NCBI RefSeq assembly: GCF_002504165.1 | Contig: NZ_CP021404.1 | Coordinates: 62,001 to 126,000 of the forward strand | DNA length: 64,000 bases | Source of the DNA: Pacificitalea manganoxidans | Lineage (GTDB): Bacteria > Pseudomonadota > Alphaproteobacteria > Rhodobacterales > Rhodobacteraceae | Direction of reading: 5' to 3' | Shown here: positions 1 through 9,371 of the stretch, piece after piece | Layout of the letters: every line of letters starts with the position of its first letter | Numbering within the stretch: the stretch's first letter is position 1 | Made by a program: the position numbers and the translations under genes | The notes under the pieces: model-generated | The model's input: the letters and a program-made list of their open reading frames with translations, nothing else | Told to the model about the DNA's origin: nothing | Database searches by the model: none

Positions 1-183
1 CTGGAATATTACGACGGGTTCGTTTTCGGCTTCTACGCCGAAGGACGCCCCGATCTACCCCCCGTCGCCACGGGCGGGCGGTACGACGCGCTGACCCGTG
101 TGCTGGGGCAAGGCTCGGAAATTCCCGCCGTCGGCGGCGTTATCCGGCCCGGACTTCTGCTGGAATTGGGAGGCGCCGCGTGA
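1..183 (+). CDS. hisZ: ATP phosphoribosyltransferase regulatory subunit HisZ, C-terminal fragment
   Basis: Only the last 60 codons are inside the window; the gene begins upstream. The readable tail carries a YYDGFVFGFY stretch and a GGRYDAL motif, which are typical of the C-terminal part of the class II aminoacyl-tRNA-synthetase-like fold used by HisZ and histidyl-tRNA synthetases. HisZ has no synthetase activity and activates short-form HisG in the first step of histidine synthesis. The stop codon overlaps the GTG start of hisG by four bases (GTGA), so the two are translationally coupled. The neighbour makes HisZ much more likely than HisS. Confidence 0.88.
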   Translation: MEYYDGFVFGFYAEGRPDLPPVATGGRYDALTRVLGQGSEIPAVGGVIRPGLLLELGGAA

Positions 184-872
184 CCCTCAAGCTTGGCGTG
201 CCGTCCAAGGGGCGGCTGATGGAGAAGACGTTCGACTGGTTCGGCGCGCGCGGCATGACCCTGTCGCGCACCGGCGGCGAACGCGAATATGCGGCGGCGG
301 TCGATGGCATCGCGGGCGTCGAACTGGTGCTGCTGTCAGCAGGTGAAATTCCCCGCGAACTGGCTGCAGGACGCATCCATCTGGGCGTGACCGGCACCGA
401 CCTTGTGCGTGAAAAGATCGGCGACTGGCGCAGCCGCGTGGCCGAGATCTCGGAAATGGGGTTCGGATTTGCGGATCTTGTGATCGCGGTTCCGCATTGC
501 TGGGCGGATGTGCGTATCCTTGACGATCTGGATGCCGCCGCGGCTGCATTCCGGGTCGAACACGGGCACCGCCTGCGCATCGCGACCAAATACCACCGGC
601 TGGTGCGCACCTTCCTGCGGGATTACGGCGTTGCCGATTATCAACTGGTCGACAGTCAGGGCGCCACCGAAGGCACGGTCAAGAACGAGACCGCCGAGGC
701 CATCGCCGACATCACATCCTCCGGGGAAACGCTGCGCGCCAATCACCTGCGGGTGCTGGAGGACGGGCTGATCCTGCGCAGTCAGGCAACTCTGTTCAAG
801 AGCCACGCCGCCGATTGGTCCGACGGGGCCAAGCAGATCCTGCGCGAACTGGAACAGCGGCTCGGGGACTGA
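180..872 (+). CDS. hisG: ATP phosphoribosyltransferase, short-form catalytic subunit
   Basis: Catalyses the condensation of ATP with PRPP to phosphoribosyl-ATP, the committed step of histidine biosynthesis in the cytoplasm. At 230 residues this is the short form, which lacks the C-terminal ACT-like regulatory domain of long HisG and depends on HisZ, whose gene is directly upstream. Recognisable features are the N-terminal GVPSKGRL, the GVTGTDLV segment and the DSQGATEGTVK phosphate-binding region near residue 160. The GTG start lies in the GTGA overlap with hisZ. The start follows from this overlap. Confidence 0.97.
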   Translation: MTLKLGVPSKGRLMEKTFDWFGARGMTLSRTGGEREYAAAVDGIAGVELVLLSAGEIPRELAAGRIHLGVTGTDLVREKIGDWRSRVAEISEMGFGFADLVIAVPHCWADVRILDDLDAAAAAFRVEHGHRLRIATKYHRLVRTFLRDYGVADYQLVDSQGATEGTVKNETAEAIADITSSGETLRANHLRVLEDGLILRSQATLFKSHAADWSDGAKQILRELEQRLGD

Positions 873-913
873 CCTTGGGTGGCTGACCCCGGCTGCTTCT
901 GCGCCATCGCCAT

Positions 914-1354
914 TTAACGCACGCCGATTTCCGCAAGGGCCGCCGACAGTCCGGGCGGCAATGCCTCCTCCTGCGCGCGGCCGTCAGGCAAATCGCGCGG
1001 CGCATCGGCTGGTTTCAGGTAGCGCCAGCCTTGGAATGGGCGGCGCGTCACGGCCTCGGTGCGGTGAATTTCCGGATCGAGCACGATGCCGCAACGCCGA
1101 ATGCCATCCTGTCCCGTCACCTCATCCAGCCGCAGGATCGTCTGCCGACACAGGATCACGCCCCGGATCACCCAATAAAGCGACCCGCCCGCCAGCAACG
1201 CTTGCTCCTGCTTGGGCCACATACGGGTAACGTGGCGGGGCAATGCATCCCCCCCGGCCTTGCGCGCCTGTGCCGCGCGCTGTCGCTGCCACCCGGCCAG
1301 ATCGTCGATCGTGTCTGCCCCAACGCAGAGTTTGACGAGATTGATGTGGCTCAC
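914..1354 (-). CDS. DUF1489 family protein
   Basis: A 146-residue cytoplasmic protein of unknown function that I recognise as DUF1489, a family found in alphaproteobacteria. It opens with INLVKLCVG and contains a central LYWVIRGVILCRQ segment followed by a proline- and charge-rich tail. There is no signal peptide or membrane segment. The start is GTG at 1354, preceded by GAGG about eight bases away. It faces hisG tail to tail with a gap of about 40 bases and no clear terminator between them. No function can be inferred from context. Confidence 0.85.
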   Translation of the reverse strand: MSHINLVKLCVGADTIDDLAGWQRQRAAQARKAGGDALPRHVTRMWPKQEQALLAGGSLYWVIRGVILCRQTILRLDEVTGQDGIRRCGIVLDPEIHRTEAVTRRPFQGWRYLKPADAPRDLPDGRAQEEALPPGLSAALAEIGVR

Positions 1355-1607
1355 AGGCGATACCTCGGAATTTTTCAGCGGGTAAGGTCCAGCAGATATG
1401 GGACACGATATCCCGGTTCAAGGCGCGGGCGATCATTCGTGGGTGAGGGCGTCGCGCGTGGCGATGGCCGGACCGTTTCGCGGTCAACGCCGGGAATTCC
1501 GCCAAGGCCAATGGCTGCGCAGCGGTCGCGCGCGCGGGGCCATCTGGCGCAGTGCGTGTGCAGAAGGTGCGCTGAACCCCTCCTGTCCCGCCCCGCGACG
1601 GGCGGTA

Positions 1608-1637
1608 CGTCAGGCCCCCCGCGTGGGGGGCCTGACG
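1608..1637 (-). terminator. Strong GC hairpin downstream of the AGCS symporter gene
   Basis: A perfect 13-bp stem (arms 1608-1620 and 1625-1637, four-base loop) lies about 11 bases past the symporter stop codon. It has no T-run on either strand, so it may end transcription inefficiently or protect the mRNA 3' end. Confidence 0.55.
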
Positions 1638-1648
1638 CTGTTTGATCC

Positions 1649-3076
1649 TCAGACCTGCGGCAGTCTCCATGCCTCGCGGTCGATATCGAGGTCAGTGTAG
1701 TTTGCCGGATCGAGCACCGGACGCTCCACCCCTTCCTTCAGCTGACGGCGGAAATCGCGCAGCAGGCGCATCGCCACCGGGAACAGCATCATGATGACGA
1801 GCAGGTTCACCAGCGCCAAAATCCCCATCATCGGATCGGAGAAGAAGAACACCGCCGTCGCCGCCGGAGCCGTCGCGCCCAGGAACACGATCGCAATGAT
1901 CGCCACCCGCAGGCCAAGGATACCCATGCTGCTGCGGGTCAGGACCGTCATCGCGTTCTCGCCCAGATAGTAGTTGTAGATGATGGACGAGAAGGAGAAG
2001 AGCAGGATCGCCCCGGTCAGGAAATACTGCACCCATTCCCCAAGGTGGGACACCATGCTTTGCTGGGTCAGCGCCACACCGTCGATGCCTTCGGCGCCGG
2101 GGACATAGACATCGCCCAGCAGGATCACGAATGCGGTGCACGAGCAGATGATGATCGTGTCGATAAAGACGGAAAACGACTGCGTGATGCCCTGACTGAT
2201 CGGGTGGCGCACTTCGGCGGTCGCCGCGACGTTGGGGGCGGAGCCAAGCCCGGCCTCGTTCGAGAATAGACCCCGACGCAGGCCCTGCGCGATGGCCGCG
2301 CCCATGCCGCCGCCCACGGCTTCTTGCAGGCCAAAGGCGTTGCTGACGATGTCATATAGCACGCCCGGCAGGCTGGTGATGTTGATCAGGATCACGATCA
2401 CCGCCATCAGCAGATAGCCAATCGCCATGATCGGCACGACCACATCGGCAACCTTGGCGATCCGCTGGATGCCGCCAAAGATGATGAGGCCGGAAATCGC
2501 CGCCAGCACCAGCCCGGTCCACAGCCGGTCGATGCCGAGGCTGTCTTGGACCGCGCCTGCGACCGTGTTGCCCTGAAATGCGTTAAAGCCCAGACCGAAA
2601 GCCGCGATCAGACACACGGCATAGACCACGGCCAGCCAGCGGTATTCGTTACCCAGACCATGCAGGATCGCCGCTGCCGGACCGCCGCGATATTCGCTTT
2701 CGCCGACCTTGCGCTTAAACAGCTGCGCCAACGAACATTCGACAAGGCTGGTCGCCATGCCGACAAGCGCGATGGCCCACATCCAGAACACCGCCCCCGG
2801 TCCACCCAGCGTGATCGCCACGGCGACACCTGCGATATTGCCGCCGCCGACACGCCCGCCGACCGACACGAGCAGGGCCGCACGCGCCGAAATCGCATTC
2901 GGATCGCCGGAGTTATTGTCATTCGACAGAACGCGGAACATGCGTTTGAAGAATTGAAACTGCACGAAACCGGTCGCAATGGTGATGAACACACCAAAAA
3001 TGACCAGAATGGGGATAAGCGACCATCCCCATGTCAGGTCGCCGATCTTGCCGAAAAGTAACTCTAGAAATTCCAT
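1649..3076 (-). CDS. Alanine/glycine:cation symporter (AGCS family)
   Basis: A 475-residue inner-membrane amino acid carrier of the AGCS (AlsT/DagA/GlyP) family, which takes up alanine or glycine with Na+ or H+. It has about ten hydrophobic segments. The family signatures are GGRVGGGNIAGVA near residue 75 and FSNEAGLGSAPNVAA near residue 275. The start at 3076 has a GGGGAC element upstream. The gene stands alone, with a gap of about 290 bases upstream and a hairpin downstream. The substrate cannot be told from sequence; alanine or glycine is family knowledge. Confidence 0.94.
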   Translation of the reverse strand: MEFLELLFGKIGDLTWGWSLIPILVIFGVFITIATGFVQFQFFKRMFRVLSNDNNSGDPNAISARAALLVSVGGRVGGGNIAGVAVAITLGGPGAVFWMWAIALVGMATSLVECSLAQLFKRKVGESEYRGGPAAAILHGLGNEYRWLAVVYAVCLIAAFGLGFNAFQGNTVAGAVQDSLGIDRLWTGLVLAAISGLIIFGGIQRIAKVADVVVPIMAIGYLLMAVIVILINITSLPGVLYDIVSNAFGLQEAVGGGMGAAIAQGLRRGLFSNEAGLGSAPNVAATAEVRHPISQGITQSFSVFIDTIIICSCTAFVILLGDVYVPGAEGIDGVALTQQSMVSHLGEWVQYFLTGAILLFSFSSIIYNYYLGENAMTVLTRSSMGILGLRVAIIAIVFLGATAPAATAVFFFSDPMMGILALVNLLVIMMLFPVAMRLLRDFRRQLKEGVERPVLDPANYTDLDIDREAWRLPQV

Positions 3077-3370
3077 GAATCGTCCCCGTCTGTCTTTGCT
3101 ATTGGGCCGTGTGTGGCCAGTGGCCCGTCAGCGACAATCAGGCGCAAGCCTCCGATATATCCCTGAAAGGACGGTCGGGAGCTGACGTCTGGGCGTCACA
3201 TCACGGCGGGCATGGCGGTCGTGGCGGTCGTGGTTGTCTGTCCAATAACAGTAATGCACAGGTTTCGCACCTGCCGACGAGGCGTAAACGGGCGCGCCCT
3301 GCATTTTCCCACATCTCACCACAGACGGGGTTTCAACCGGAAATTGGCGCGGACGCCGCGAAGGAAACGC
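3077..3370. other. Intergenic gap upstream of the AGCS gene
   Basis: No gene is seen. It holds two perfect tandem copies of the nine-base unit GGCGGTCGT (3214-3222 and 3223-3231) and a small hairpin CAGGT/ACCTG around 3258-3271. I checked for a glycine riboswitch ahead of this amino acid carrier and did not recognise its conserved core. Confidence 0.5.
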
Positions 3371-4204
3371 TTAATCCGCGTCTCGCAATAGCCATGTGGC
3401 AATGTCCGACAGGCTCTGTTCCGCCTCGGGCAAAATATCAGGCCATAGAACCCACAGGTGGAAAAGATCCCGTACCAGATCAAGTTTCAGCTCCACCCCG
3501 GCCAAGCCTGCCGCGCGCGCCAGCAGCAGGGTGTCGTCCAGAAGGCACTCCGCCGTGCTGGCCGTCAGATAGAGCGGCGGCAGCGCGGCCAGATCCGCCA
3601 AAACCGGCGACAGGGCCGGATCGTCAGCGGGCCGGTCTCCGAACGCCATCGCCGCCAAGGCCGCGTCGGTGTCGTGATCGTTCATCAGGTCCGTGGCACT
3701 GTTGCGGTGACGGGTTTCGCTCAGCCCGCTGCGGTCGGTATTGGGGGAAATCAGTGCCAGCCGCTGCACCAGATCGGGGCGCTCAAGCGCGACTTGTAGC
3801 GCCAAATGCCCGCCTGCACTGTCCCCGACCACCGGCGAGGGGCCCAAAGCCTCCAGAACCGCCAGCGCGTCATGCCGCATAGAGGGCCACGGATGATCCG
3901 GGCTCAGGCGGTAATCGGGCACAAACACCTGCCAGCCGGTCAATTCCGCCAGCCGCCGCGCCGGACGCCCATGGGTGTCGGACCCGCCAAAGACATAGCC
4001 GCCCCCATGCAGCCAGACGATCACCCGTGCACCGCGCCCGATCATCCGCCCCGCGACGCCGCCCAGCACCTTGGGTCGGGCAACTGGCTGCGGTCCGACC
4101 AGACGCCGAAACCCGGCGCGCCGCTGATCTGGCGTGCCGGCGATCTCGATCTGCCTGATCCAGTTTTCGAGATCGGCGCGGGAAGCAATATCTTGATAAT
4201 TCAT
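3371..4204 (-). CDS. Alpha/beta hydrolase, hormone-sensitive-lipase-like esterase
   Basis: A 277-residue alpha/beta hydrolase of the HSL (fold-3) type. It shows the oxyanion HGGGYVFGG motif at about residue 67, the nucleophile elbow GDSAGG at about 130, an LTASTAECLLDD segment carrying the likely acid, and a late FHLW histidine. No signal peptide is seen, so it is probably a cytoplasmic carboxylesterase acting on small esters. The start at 4204 (MNYQDIAS) is preferred because the 14 residues added by a start at 4246 are arginine-rich and look non-coding. It is unlinked to obvious pathway partners. Confidence 0.85.
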   Translation of the reverse strand: MNYQDIASRADLENWIRQIEIAGTPDQRRAGFRRLVGPQPVARPKVLGGVAGRMIGRGARVIVWLHGGGYVFGGSDTHGRPARRLAELTGWQVFVPDYRLSPDHPWPSMRHDALAVLEALGPSPVVGDSAGGHLALQVALERPDLVQRLALISPNTDRSGLSETRHRNSATDLMNDHDTDAALAAMAFGDRPADDPALSPVLADLAALPPLYLTASTAECLLDDTLLLARAAGLAGVELKLDLVRDLFHLWVLWPDILPEAEQSLSDIATWLLRDAD

Positions 4205-4273
4205 GCGTGTTAACGAGCGGCGGCGGCCTCTGTTCCCGCGTCGCACGGTGCCGTGCGGGTGGGGGGCGCTGGA

Positions 4274-5116
4274 TCAGGCCGTGCCCGCCTCCGCCGCCAG
4301 ACCGCTGCGGTAATCCGGATGGATCAGTTGCACACCCAGCTCGCGCTTGATCCGGTCGTTACGCACCTTCTTGGATTCCGCGTAGAAGCTGCGCGCCATC
4401 GGGCTCATATCCGCCTCGTCGAAATCGACCGCAGGCGGCAGGGGCAGGTTCAGCAATTTTGCGGCATGGGCGATGACATCCTGCGGCGGCGCGGGATCGT
4501 CGTCACACAGGTTATAGACCCGGCCCGGCGCAGGCTGCGCCATCGAGGCGGCCAGCACCTGCGCAATGTCGTCGACATGAATGCGGGAAAACACCTGCCC
4601 GGGCTTAATGATCCGGCGCGCCCGCCCCGCCCGCAACTTGGCAAAGGGGCCGCGACCCGGACCATAGATCCCGGCAAGCCGGAAGATATGCAGCGGCAGG
4701 CCGGTGTCACGCCATGCGGTCTCGGCAGCGACGCGCATCTGCCCGCGTTCGGTGGAGGGCGCCAGCGGCGTGTCCTCATCCACCCAGCCCCCGCCGTGAT
4801 CGCCGTACACGCCGGTCGTGGACAGATACCCCACCCAAACGGGGCGCGCCTCGCGCAGTTGCGCCCCGATGCCGGTCAGAAACGGATCGCCATCGGGGCC
4901 CGGCCCGGCATTGGCCAGAATATGGGTCGCGGCGGCGATGTCCTTAGACAGGTCGGTGCCGGGCCAGATCCGCGGCTCGATGCCCTCATCCTCCAGCACA
5001 GCGGCTTTCTCCGCCGAGCGGGTCGTGCCGATGATCCGCCAGCCGCGAGGCAGCAGCAGGCGGGCCAATGCATGGGCCGAATATCCGTGCCCGAGGGAGA
5101 GAAGCGTGCCGGTCAT
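4274..5116 (-). CDS. NAD(P)-dependent SDR/epimerase-like protein (YeeZ-like)
   Basis: A 280-residue extended-SDR-like protein. The N-terminal LSLGHGYSAHAL stretch replaces the classical GxxGxxG dinucleotide site. STTGVYGDHGG near residue 105 and a following acidic segment match the YeeZ/epimerase group, and IHVDDIA near residue 185 is a typical late SDR motif. The usual YxxxK catalytic pair is not obvious, so true oxidoreductase activity is uncertain. It lies about 38 bases downstream of dapD on the same strand and may be cotranscribed with it. Confidence 0.8.
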   Translation of the reverse strand: MTGTLLSLGHGYSAHALARLLLPRGWRIIGTTRSAEKAAVLEDEGIEPRIWPGTDLSKDIAAATHILANAGPGPDGDPFLTGIGAQLREARPVWVGYLSTTGVYGDHGGGWVDEDTPLAPSTERGQMRVAAETAWRDTGLPLHIFRLAGIYGPGRGPFAKLRAGRARRIIKPGQVFSRIHVDDIAQVLAASMAQPAPGRVYNLCDDDPAPPQDVIAHAAKLLNLPLPPAVDFDEADMSPMARSFYAESKKVRNDRIKRELGVQLIHPDYRSGLAAEAGTA

Positions 5117-5154
5117 GGGCTGACTATGCCGCCGCTGAGCGCGGCGGCACGCGC

Positions 5155-5982
5155 TCAGTCGCGCAGCAGTTCGTTGATGCCGGTCTTCGAGCGGGTCTTG
5201 GCGTCCACCCGCTTCACGATGACGGCGCAGTAAAGGTTGATGCCGTTTTTCGACGGCATCGAGCCGGACACGACCACCGAATAGGGCGGCACTTCGCCAT
5301 ACATCACTTCGCCGGTTTCGCGATCCACGATCTTGGTGGACTGGCCGATATAGACACCCATGCCCAGCACGGAGCCTTCGCGCACGATCACGCCCTCGAC
5401 CACTTCGGAGCGCGCGCCGATGAAGCAGTTGTCTTCGATGATCGTCGGATCGGCCTGCAGCGGCTCCAGCACGCCGCCGATACCCACGCCGCCCGACAGG
5501 TGCACGCCCTTGCCAATCTGCGCGCAGGAGCCGACGGTCGCCCAGGTATCGACCATCGTACCGCTGTCGACATAGGCGCCGAGGTTCACGAAAGACGGCA
5601 TCAGAACGGTGCCTGGCGCGATATAAGCCGATTTGCGCACGACGCAGTTCGGCACGGCGCGGAAGCCTGCGGTTTTCCAGTCCTCAGCCGTCCAGCCCTT
5701 GAACTTGCTGTCGACCTTGTCCCACCAGCCGGAGCCCTGCGGACCGCCGGACTGCTCTTCCATGTCCTTGATGCGGAAGCCCAGAAGGACCGCTTTCTTG
5801 GCCCACTGGTTCACCGTCCAGTTGCCATCTTCGCCCTTCTCGGCGACGCGCAGCTTGCCGCTGTCGAGCGCGTCGAGCGTGGCGACGATGGCATCGCGCG
5901 TCTCGCCGGTGGTCTGGGGCGTGATGGTGTCGCGCGCCTCCCAGGCGGTTTCGATCGCGGCTTCGAGCTGGGCGTTGGACAT
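5155..5982 (-). CDS. dapD: 2,3,4,5-tetrahydropyridine-2,6-dicarboxylate N-succinyltransferase
   Basis: Succinylates tetrahydrodipicolinate using succinyl-CoA in the succinylase branch of lysine and diaminopimelate synthesis. The 275-residue protein has the DapD N-terminal helical domain, then a left-handed beta-helix of hexapeptide repeats (residues about 100-225, with [15 protein letters not shown] and [12 protein letters not shown]), and the C-terminal [18 protein letters not shown]. The start is ATG at 5982 (MSNAQLEAA); the open frame continues upstream but is antisense to the LOG gene there. The next enzyme of the branch, dapE, is encoded in this window at 28-29 kb. Confidence 0.97.
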   Translation of the reverse strand: MSNAQLEAAIETAWEARDTITPQTTGETRDAIVATLDALDSGKLRVAEKGEDGNWTVNQWAKKAVLLGFRIKDMEEQSGGPQGSGWWDKVDSKFKGWTAEDWKTAGFRAVPNCVVRKSAYIAPGTVLMPSFVNLGAYVDSGTMVDTWATVGSCAQIGKGVHLSGGVGIGGVLEPLQADPTIIEDNCFIGARSEVVEGVIVREGSVLGMGVYIGQSTKIVDRETGEVMYGEVPPYSVVVSGSMPSKNGINLYCAVIVKRVDAKTRSKTGINELLRD

Positions 5983-6072
5983 GGGGCGCTCCCGGTTCTG
6001 TCTGGTCTCGGTTCGCAGGAGGCTATAGACGCTTGGAGGAACACGCGCAATCTCAGGGGAGCGAAGGCCGAT

Positions 6073-6918
6073 ATGAGCGACGAGCGGCAAAGTGGATTTC
6101 GGGACGCCGAACAGGACATCCGGACGGCAAGCGACATTCCCGACACCCCCCAGACCCGCGCGCCGGCCTATCGTCTGGCCTTTGCCGACGAAGATTTCCT
6201 GCTGCGCGACGAACTGCGCCCGGTGCGGTTGCAGCTGGAACTGCTGAAACCCGAAATGATGATGGCCGAAAAGGGCATTGAAAGCACCATCGTGCTGTTC
6301 GGCGGCGCGCGCATTCCCCGTCCGGCGGATGCCGCGAACGCCCGCACCGATACGCTGCGCGGGTTGGCGGCATTTTATGACGAGGCGCGCAGCTTTGCCC
6401 GCCTGATGACCGAACGCAGCCTGAAAACCGGCGGCACCCGCGACGTGATCGTGACCGGCGGCGGACCGGGCGTGATGGAGGCGGGCAATCGCGGGGCGCT
6501 CGATGCGGGTGGCCATTCCATCGGGCTCAACATCGTGCTGCCGTTTGAACAGGCCCCGAACGAATATGTGACGCCGGGCCTGTGCTTCAACTTCCACTAC
6601 TTCGCGATCCGCAAGATGCATTTCCTGATGCGGGCGAATGTGGTCGCGGTGTTCCCCGGCGGTTTCGGCACGCTGGACGAGTTCTTTGAAACGCTGACCC
6701 TGATTCAGACCGGGCGGATGCGCAAAGTGCCGATCCTGTTGTTCGGGCGCGCGTTCTGGGAAAGCATCCTGAACTTCGACGCGCTGGCCGAGGCCGGAAC
6801 CATCAGCGAGGCCGATCTGGACCTGTTCCGTTTCGTCGAGACAGCCGAAGAGGCCATCGCAGCGATCGACAGCTGGGAAGGCGCAGGCGAGCGGCGGCAG
6901 GACATTCCCGGTCGCTGA
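6073..6918 (+). CDS. LOG family protein (TIGR00730-like nucleotide phosphoribohydrolase)
   Basis: A 281-residue member of the LOG/lysine-decarboxylase-like Rossmann family. The signature [14 protein letters not shown] (about residue 135) and [12 protein letters not shown] (about 198) are both present. Characterised members remove ribose 5-phosphate from AMP or cytokinin monophosphates, and some hydrolyse other nucleotides. The old lysine decarboxylase name is incorrect for the family. The N-terminal 80 residues are an extension seen in the larger bacterial subgroup. It is divergent from dapD, with 90 bases between the two starts. Confidence 0.88.
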   Translation: MSDERQSGFRDAEQDIRTASDIPDTPQTRAPAYRLAFADEDFLLRDELRPVRLQLELLKPEMMMAEKGIESTIVLFGGARIPRPADAANARTDTLRGLAAFYDEARSFARLMTERSLKTGGTRDVIVTGGGPGVMEAGNRGALDAGGHSIGLNIVLPFEQAPNEYVTPGLCFNFHYFAIRKMHFLMRANVVAVFPGGFGTLDEFFETLTLIQTGRMRKVPILLFGRAFWESILNFDALAEAGTISEADLDLFRFVETAEEAIAAIDSWEGAGERRQDIPGR

Positions 6919-7043
6919 TCGCAGGCCGCCGCGATTGCGCGTTATCTATTGCGCGCCGCCGACACCCACCACGTTGGCCGTCTGAGCGTTACCGCACCCT
7001 TACGCACGGGCTCACCGCGCCCTGCCGATTGAAGCGCCCCGGC

Positions 7044-7532
7044 TTATCCGGCGCGCTCGGCGGGGCCGATCAACCCGCCCTGTTCAGCGGCACCGCGCGA
7101 GACTGTGGCCAGTCGTGCGGAGCGGAGCGCGACCCAGTCGGCGAAACTGATCCCGAACCGGCAGGTCAGCGCGGTTTCATCCCGCATGATATCGGCAAGC
7201 GCGGCAACGACGGACTGCGTCTGCGCCTCCAGCACCATCACCCGCCCTTCGCGCAATGTCAGGCGATAGCCTTTCGCGTGGAGGCCGGCCTGCACCTCCC
7301 CCCATCCCTGCGCGCGCGCCAGCAGATCACCCAGCCTGTGGCGTAACGGTTCCGTCGGTGGTGCGGCCTCGGCCCGGCGGCGCGCGGCGTCGATCCGCCC
7401 GGCACCGCGCCGGTCCAGATCGGCGCGGATGGCGCTGGCAATCAGGGCATCGACAGATGTGGCCTCCGCCCGCGCGATATGGGTCAGCGCACTGAGGATG
7501 ACGGGACGAAGGGCGATGCTGATATGTTCCAT
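7044..7532 (-). CDS. Hypothetical protein with a ribbon-helix-helix-like N-terminus
   Basis: A 162-residue protein that I do not recognise. The first 40 residues (ISIALRPVILSALTHIARAE and on) have the beta-strand/helix/helix spacing of an RHH DNA-binding fold. A mixed region around residues 70-100 and a C-terminal aromatic/arginine segment (FADWVALRSARLA) follow. The start could be 7532 (MEHISIAL) or 7556 (eight residues longer); neither has a clear Shine-Dalgarno sequence. It lies downstream of the zinc exporter on the same strand. A regulator or DNA-processing accessory protein is possible but not shown. Confidence 0.6.
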   Translation of the reverse strand: MEHISIALRPVILSALTHIARAEATSVDALIASAIRADLDRRGAGRIDAARRRAEAAPPTEPLRHRLGDLLARAQGWGEVQAGLHAKGYRLTLREGRVMVLEAQTQSVVAALADIMRDETALTCRFGISFADWVALRSARLATVSRGAAEQGGLIGPAERAG

Positions 7533-7596
7533 GCCCGCAGTTAGACATGATTCCATTTCGGCTTGGTTAATGCGCCCGCTGCATCAGACCGCAGGT

Positions 7597-8589
7597 TCAC
7601 GCGGCGGCGTGGCCGATTTCCTGCGCGCCGGTGCAGGCATGGGTGGCCTGCTCCAGCTCCAGCGTGGCGTGGCTGACGCCCATGTCCGCCAACCGGTCGC
7701 GCAGACGCTGCTTGATCTGCGCTGCTTCGGACCAACGGCTGTCTTCGACCACCACATGCACCTGCACGGCGGTTTCGCGTTCTTCCATCTGCCACAGATG
7801 CAGATGGTGCAGATCGCAGACGCCGTCGACCTCCCGCAGGGCCGTCAGCACCTCGGCGCTGTCCATATCGGGCGGCGCGCCCAGCATCAGCACCCGGATC
7901 ACCCCGCCAATTTCGGTAAAGGCATGCCACAGGATGTAGCCCGCGATCAGAAGCGTCACCAACGGATCGATGATCTGCCAGTCATACAGGATCACGAACG
8001 TGCCCGCGACGATCACCGCGACGGAGCCCATCGCATCCGCCACGTTATGGAGAAACGCCGCGCGGATATTCATGCTTTCCTTGGACATGGCATAGGTCAG
8101 CGCCACGGTCACCAGATCCACGACCAGCGCGATTGCCGCGACGATCACCACGGTCCAGCCCGCGATGGGCTGCGGATCGAACAGCCGCGCCACACCTTCG
8201 TAGATCAGGTAAAGCCCAATCACGATCAGCGTCGTGTAATTGACCAGCGCAGCGACGGTTTCCGCCCGCGCATAGCCGAATGTCATCTGCGCGTCTGCCG
8301 GGCGTCGGGCGATCTTGCGCGCCGCGAAGGCGATGATGAGCGACATCGCGTCCGACAGGTTGTGAATTGCATCGGCGATCAGGGCGAGAGAGCCCGACAG
8401 GATGCCGCCCACGATCTGCGCGACGGTCAGCAGCAGGTTGACGCCCACGGCTGCGGCCACTTTCCGGTCGCCTGCTTCCGGGTCGATATGATGGTGGCCG
8501 TGGCCCCCGTGGGAATGCGAATGGCTCTGAGAGTGCCCGTGCCCCTTATGCGCGGCCCCATCGGCAGAAGACCCATGATCGTGCGGCAT
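7597..8589 (-). CDS. Cation diffusion facilitator (zinc exporter, CzcD/ZitB-like)
   Basis: A 330-residue CDF family inner-membrane antiporter that exports Zn2+ or related divalent cations in exchange for protons. After a histidine-rich cytoplasmic N-terminus (many H residues within the first 35) there are six membrane segments. HNLSDA in TM2 and HNVADA in TM5 supply the metal-site HxxxD pairs, and a cytoplasmic ferredoxin-like C-terminal domain includes HHLHLW. The start at 8589 has GAGGAG six bases upstream and is preferred over 8613. It sits 47 bases downstream of the amidohydrolase gene on the same strand, so the three genes 8589-10354 could form one transcript. Confidence 0.93.
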   Translation of the reverse strand: MPHDHGSSADGAAHKGHGHSQSHSHSHGGHGHHHIDPEAGDRKVAAAVGVNLLLTVAQIVGGILSGSLALIADAIHNLSDAMSLIIAFAARKIARRPADAQMTFGYARAETVAALVNYTTLIVIGLYLIYEGVARLFDPQPIAGWTVVIVAAIALVVDLVTVALTYAMSKESMNIRAAFLHNVADAMGSVAVIVAGTFVILYDWQIIDPLVTLLIAGYILWHAFTEIGGVIRVLMLGAPPDMDSAEVLTALREVDGVCDLHHLHLWQMEERETAVQVHVVVEDSRWSEAAQIKQRLRDRLADMGVSHATLELEQATHACTGAQEIGHAAA

Positions 8590-8636
8590 GTCCGAACTCC
8601 TCGATTTGGCCAAAGGCTACGCCTGGCACGTCCGCG

Positions 8637-9371
8637 TCACACCGGGGCTCCCGCGCTGGTGCGACTTTCGGCCTCGACCGCCGCGATCTGATTGTCATGC
8701 TGGCGCGCCGCACGGGCCGCCGCGACCAGCGCGCGGAAGATCGCCCGTTGGCGGCGCGCGTAGAACAGATGCTCCGGATGCCACTGCACACCGATGGCGA
8801 ACGGATCGCGCACCCGCTCGATCGCCTGCACCATGCCGCCGGTATCCCGCGCGGCAATGCGCAACCCATCGCCCAGCCGGTCCACCGCCTGACTGTGCAG
8901 TGCGTTGACCTTCATCGGCTCCGTCCCGACCAGATCCACCAGTCGCGTTCCCGGCTCGATACGCACATCCTTCCGCGGGAGGATCGTCTTGTAATGCTGG
9001 CTGTCGGGGTGGGAGCCATAAGCATCCTGATCGAGCGTGCCGCCAAGCGCCACATTGATCATCTGGCTGCCCCGGCAAATGCCCAGCACCGGTGTCATGG
9101 TGGCGCGGGCTTCTTCCACCAGACGCCGCTCCAACGCGTCGCGTTCGGGATCAAGCCGCGCGGCGGAGACGAGCTTACCGCCATAAACCTCAGGGGAAAT
9201 GTCGTCGCCGCCGCCGATGATGATACCGTCGACCTCGTGCACATCCGCAGGCCGCCCGGCCCCCCAGCGCACGGCACGCCCCCCGGCCAGCCAGACATTC
9301 AGCGCAACCAGTGGGAAAATCCGCCAGCCCGACCGGTGCGACGTGGTGACCCCGATAACCGGACGTTTCAT
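8637..9371 (-). CDS. Class I glutamine amidotransferase-like gamma-glutamyl amidohydrolase (peptidase C26)
   Basis: A 244-residue class I GATase-fold protein of the PuuD/peptidase C26 type. The nucleophile elbow GICRGSQ (about residue 95), the IIIGGGDDISPEVYG loop, and the late GVQWHPEH histidine-glutamate pair form the catalytic triad. Family members hydrolyse gamma-glutamyl amide or isopeptide bonds. Its ATG overlaps the TGA of the amidoligase gene upstream (ATGA), so the two proteins are made together. That pairing suggests one enzyme forms and the other cleaves or edits the same amide linkage. The substrate is unknown. Confidence 0.9.
   Translation of the reverse strand: MKRPVIGVTTSHRSGWRIFPLVALNVWLAGGRAVRWGAGRPADVHEVDGIIIGGGDDISPEVYGGKLVSAARLDPERDALERRLVEEARATMTPVLGICRGSQMINVALGGTLDQDAYGSHPDSQHYKTILPRKDVRIEPGTRLVDLVGTEPMKVNALHSQAVDRLGDGLRIAARDTGGMVQAIERVRDPFAIGVQWHPEHLFYARRQRAIFRALVAAARAARQHDNQIAAVEAESRTSAGAPV

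Noticed and set aside
3077-3370. Possible glycine riboswitch ahead of the AGCS symporter
   Set aside because: The conserved glycine-aptamer core could not be found on the minus strand; only small hairpins and a 9-base tandem repeat are present.
5068-6072. Open frame extending the LOG protein upstream by 335 codons
   Set aside because: It is antisense to dapD, histidine- and alanine-rich, and the LOG family start fits ATG 6073.
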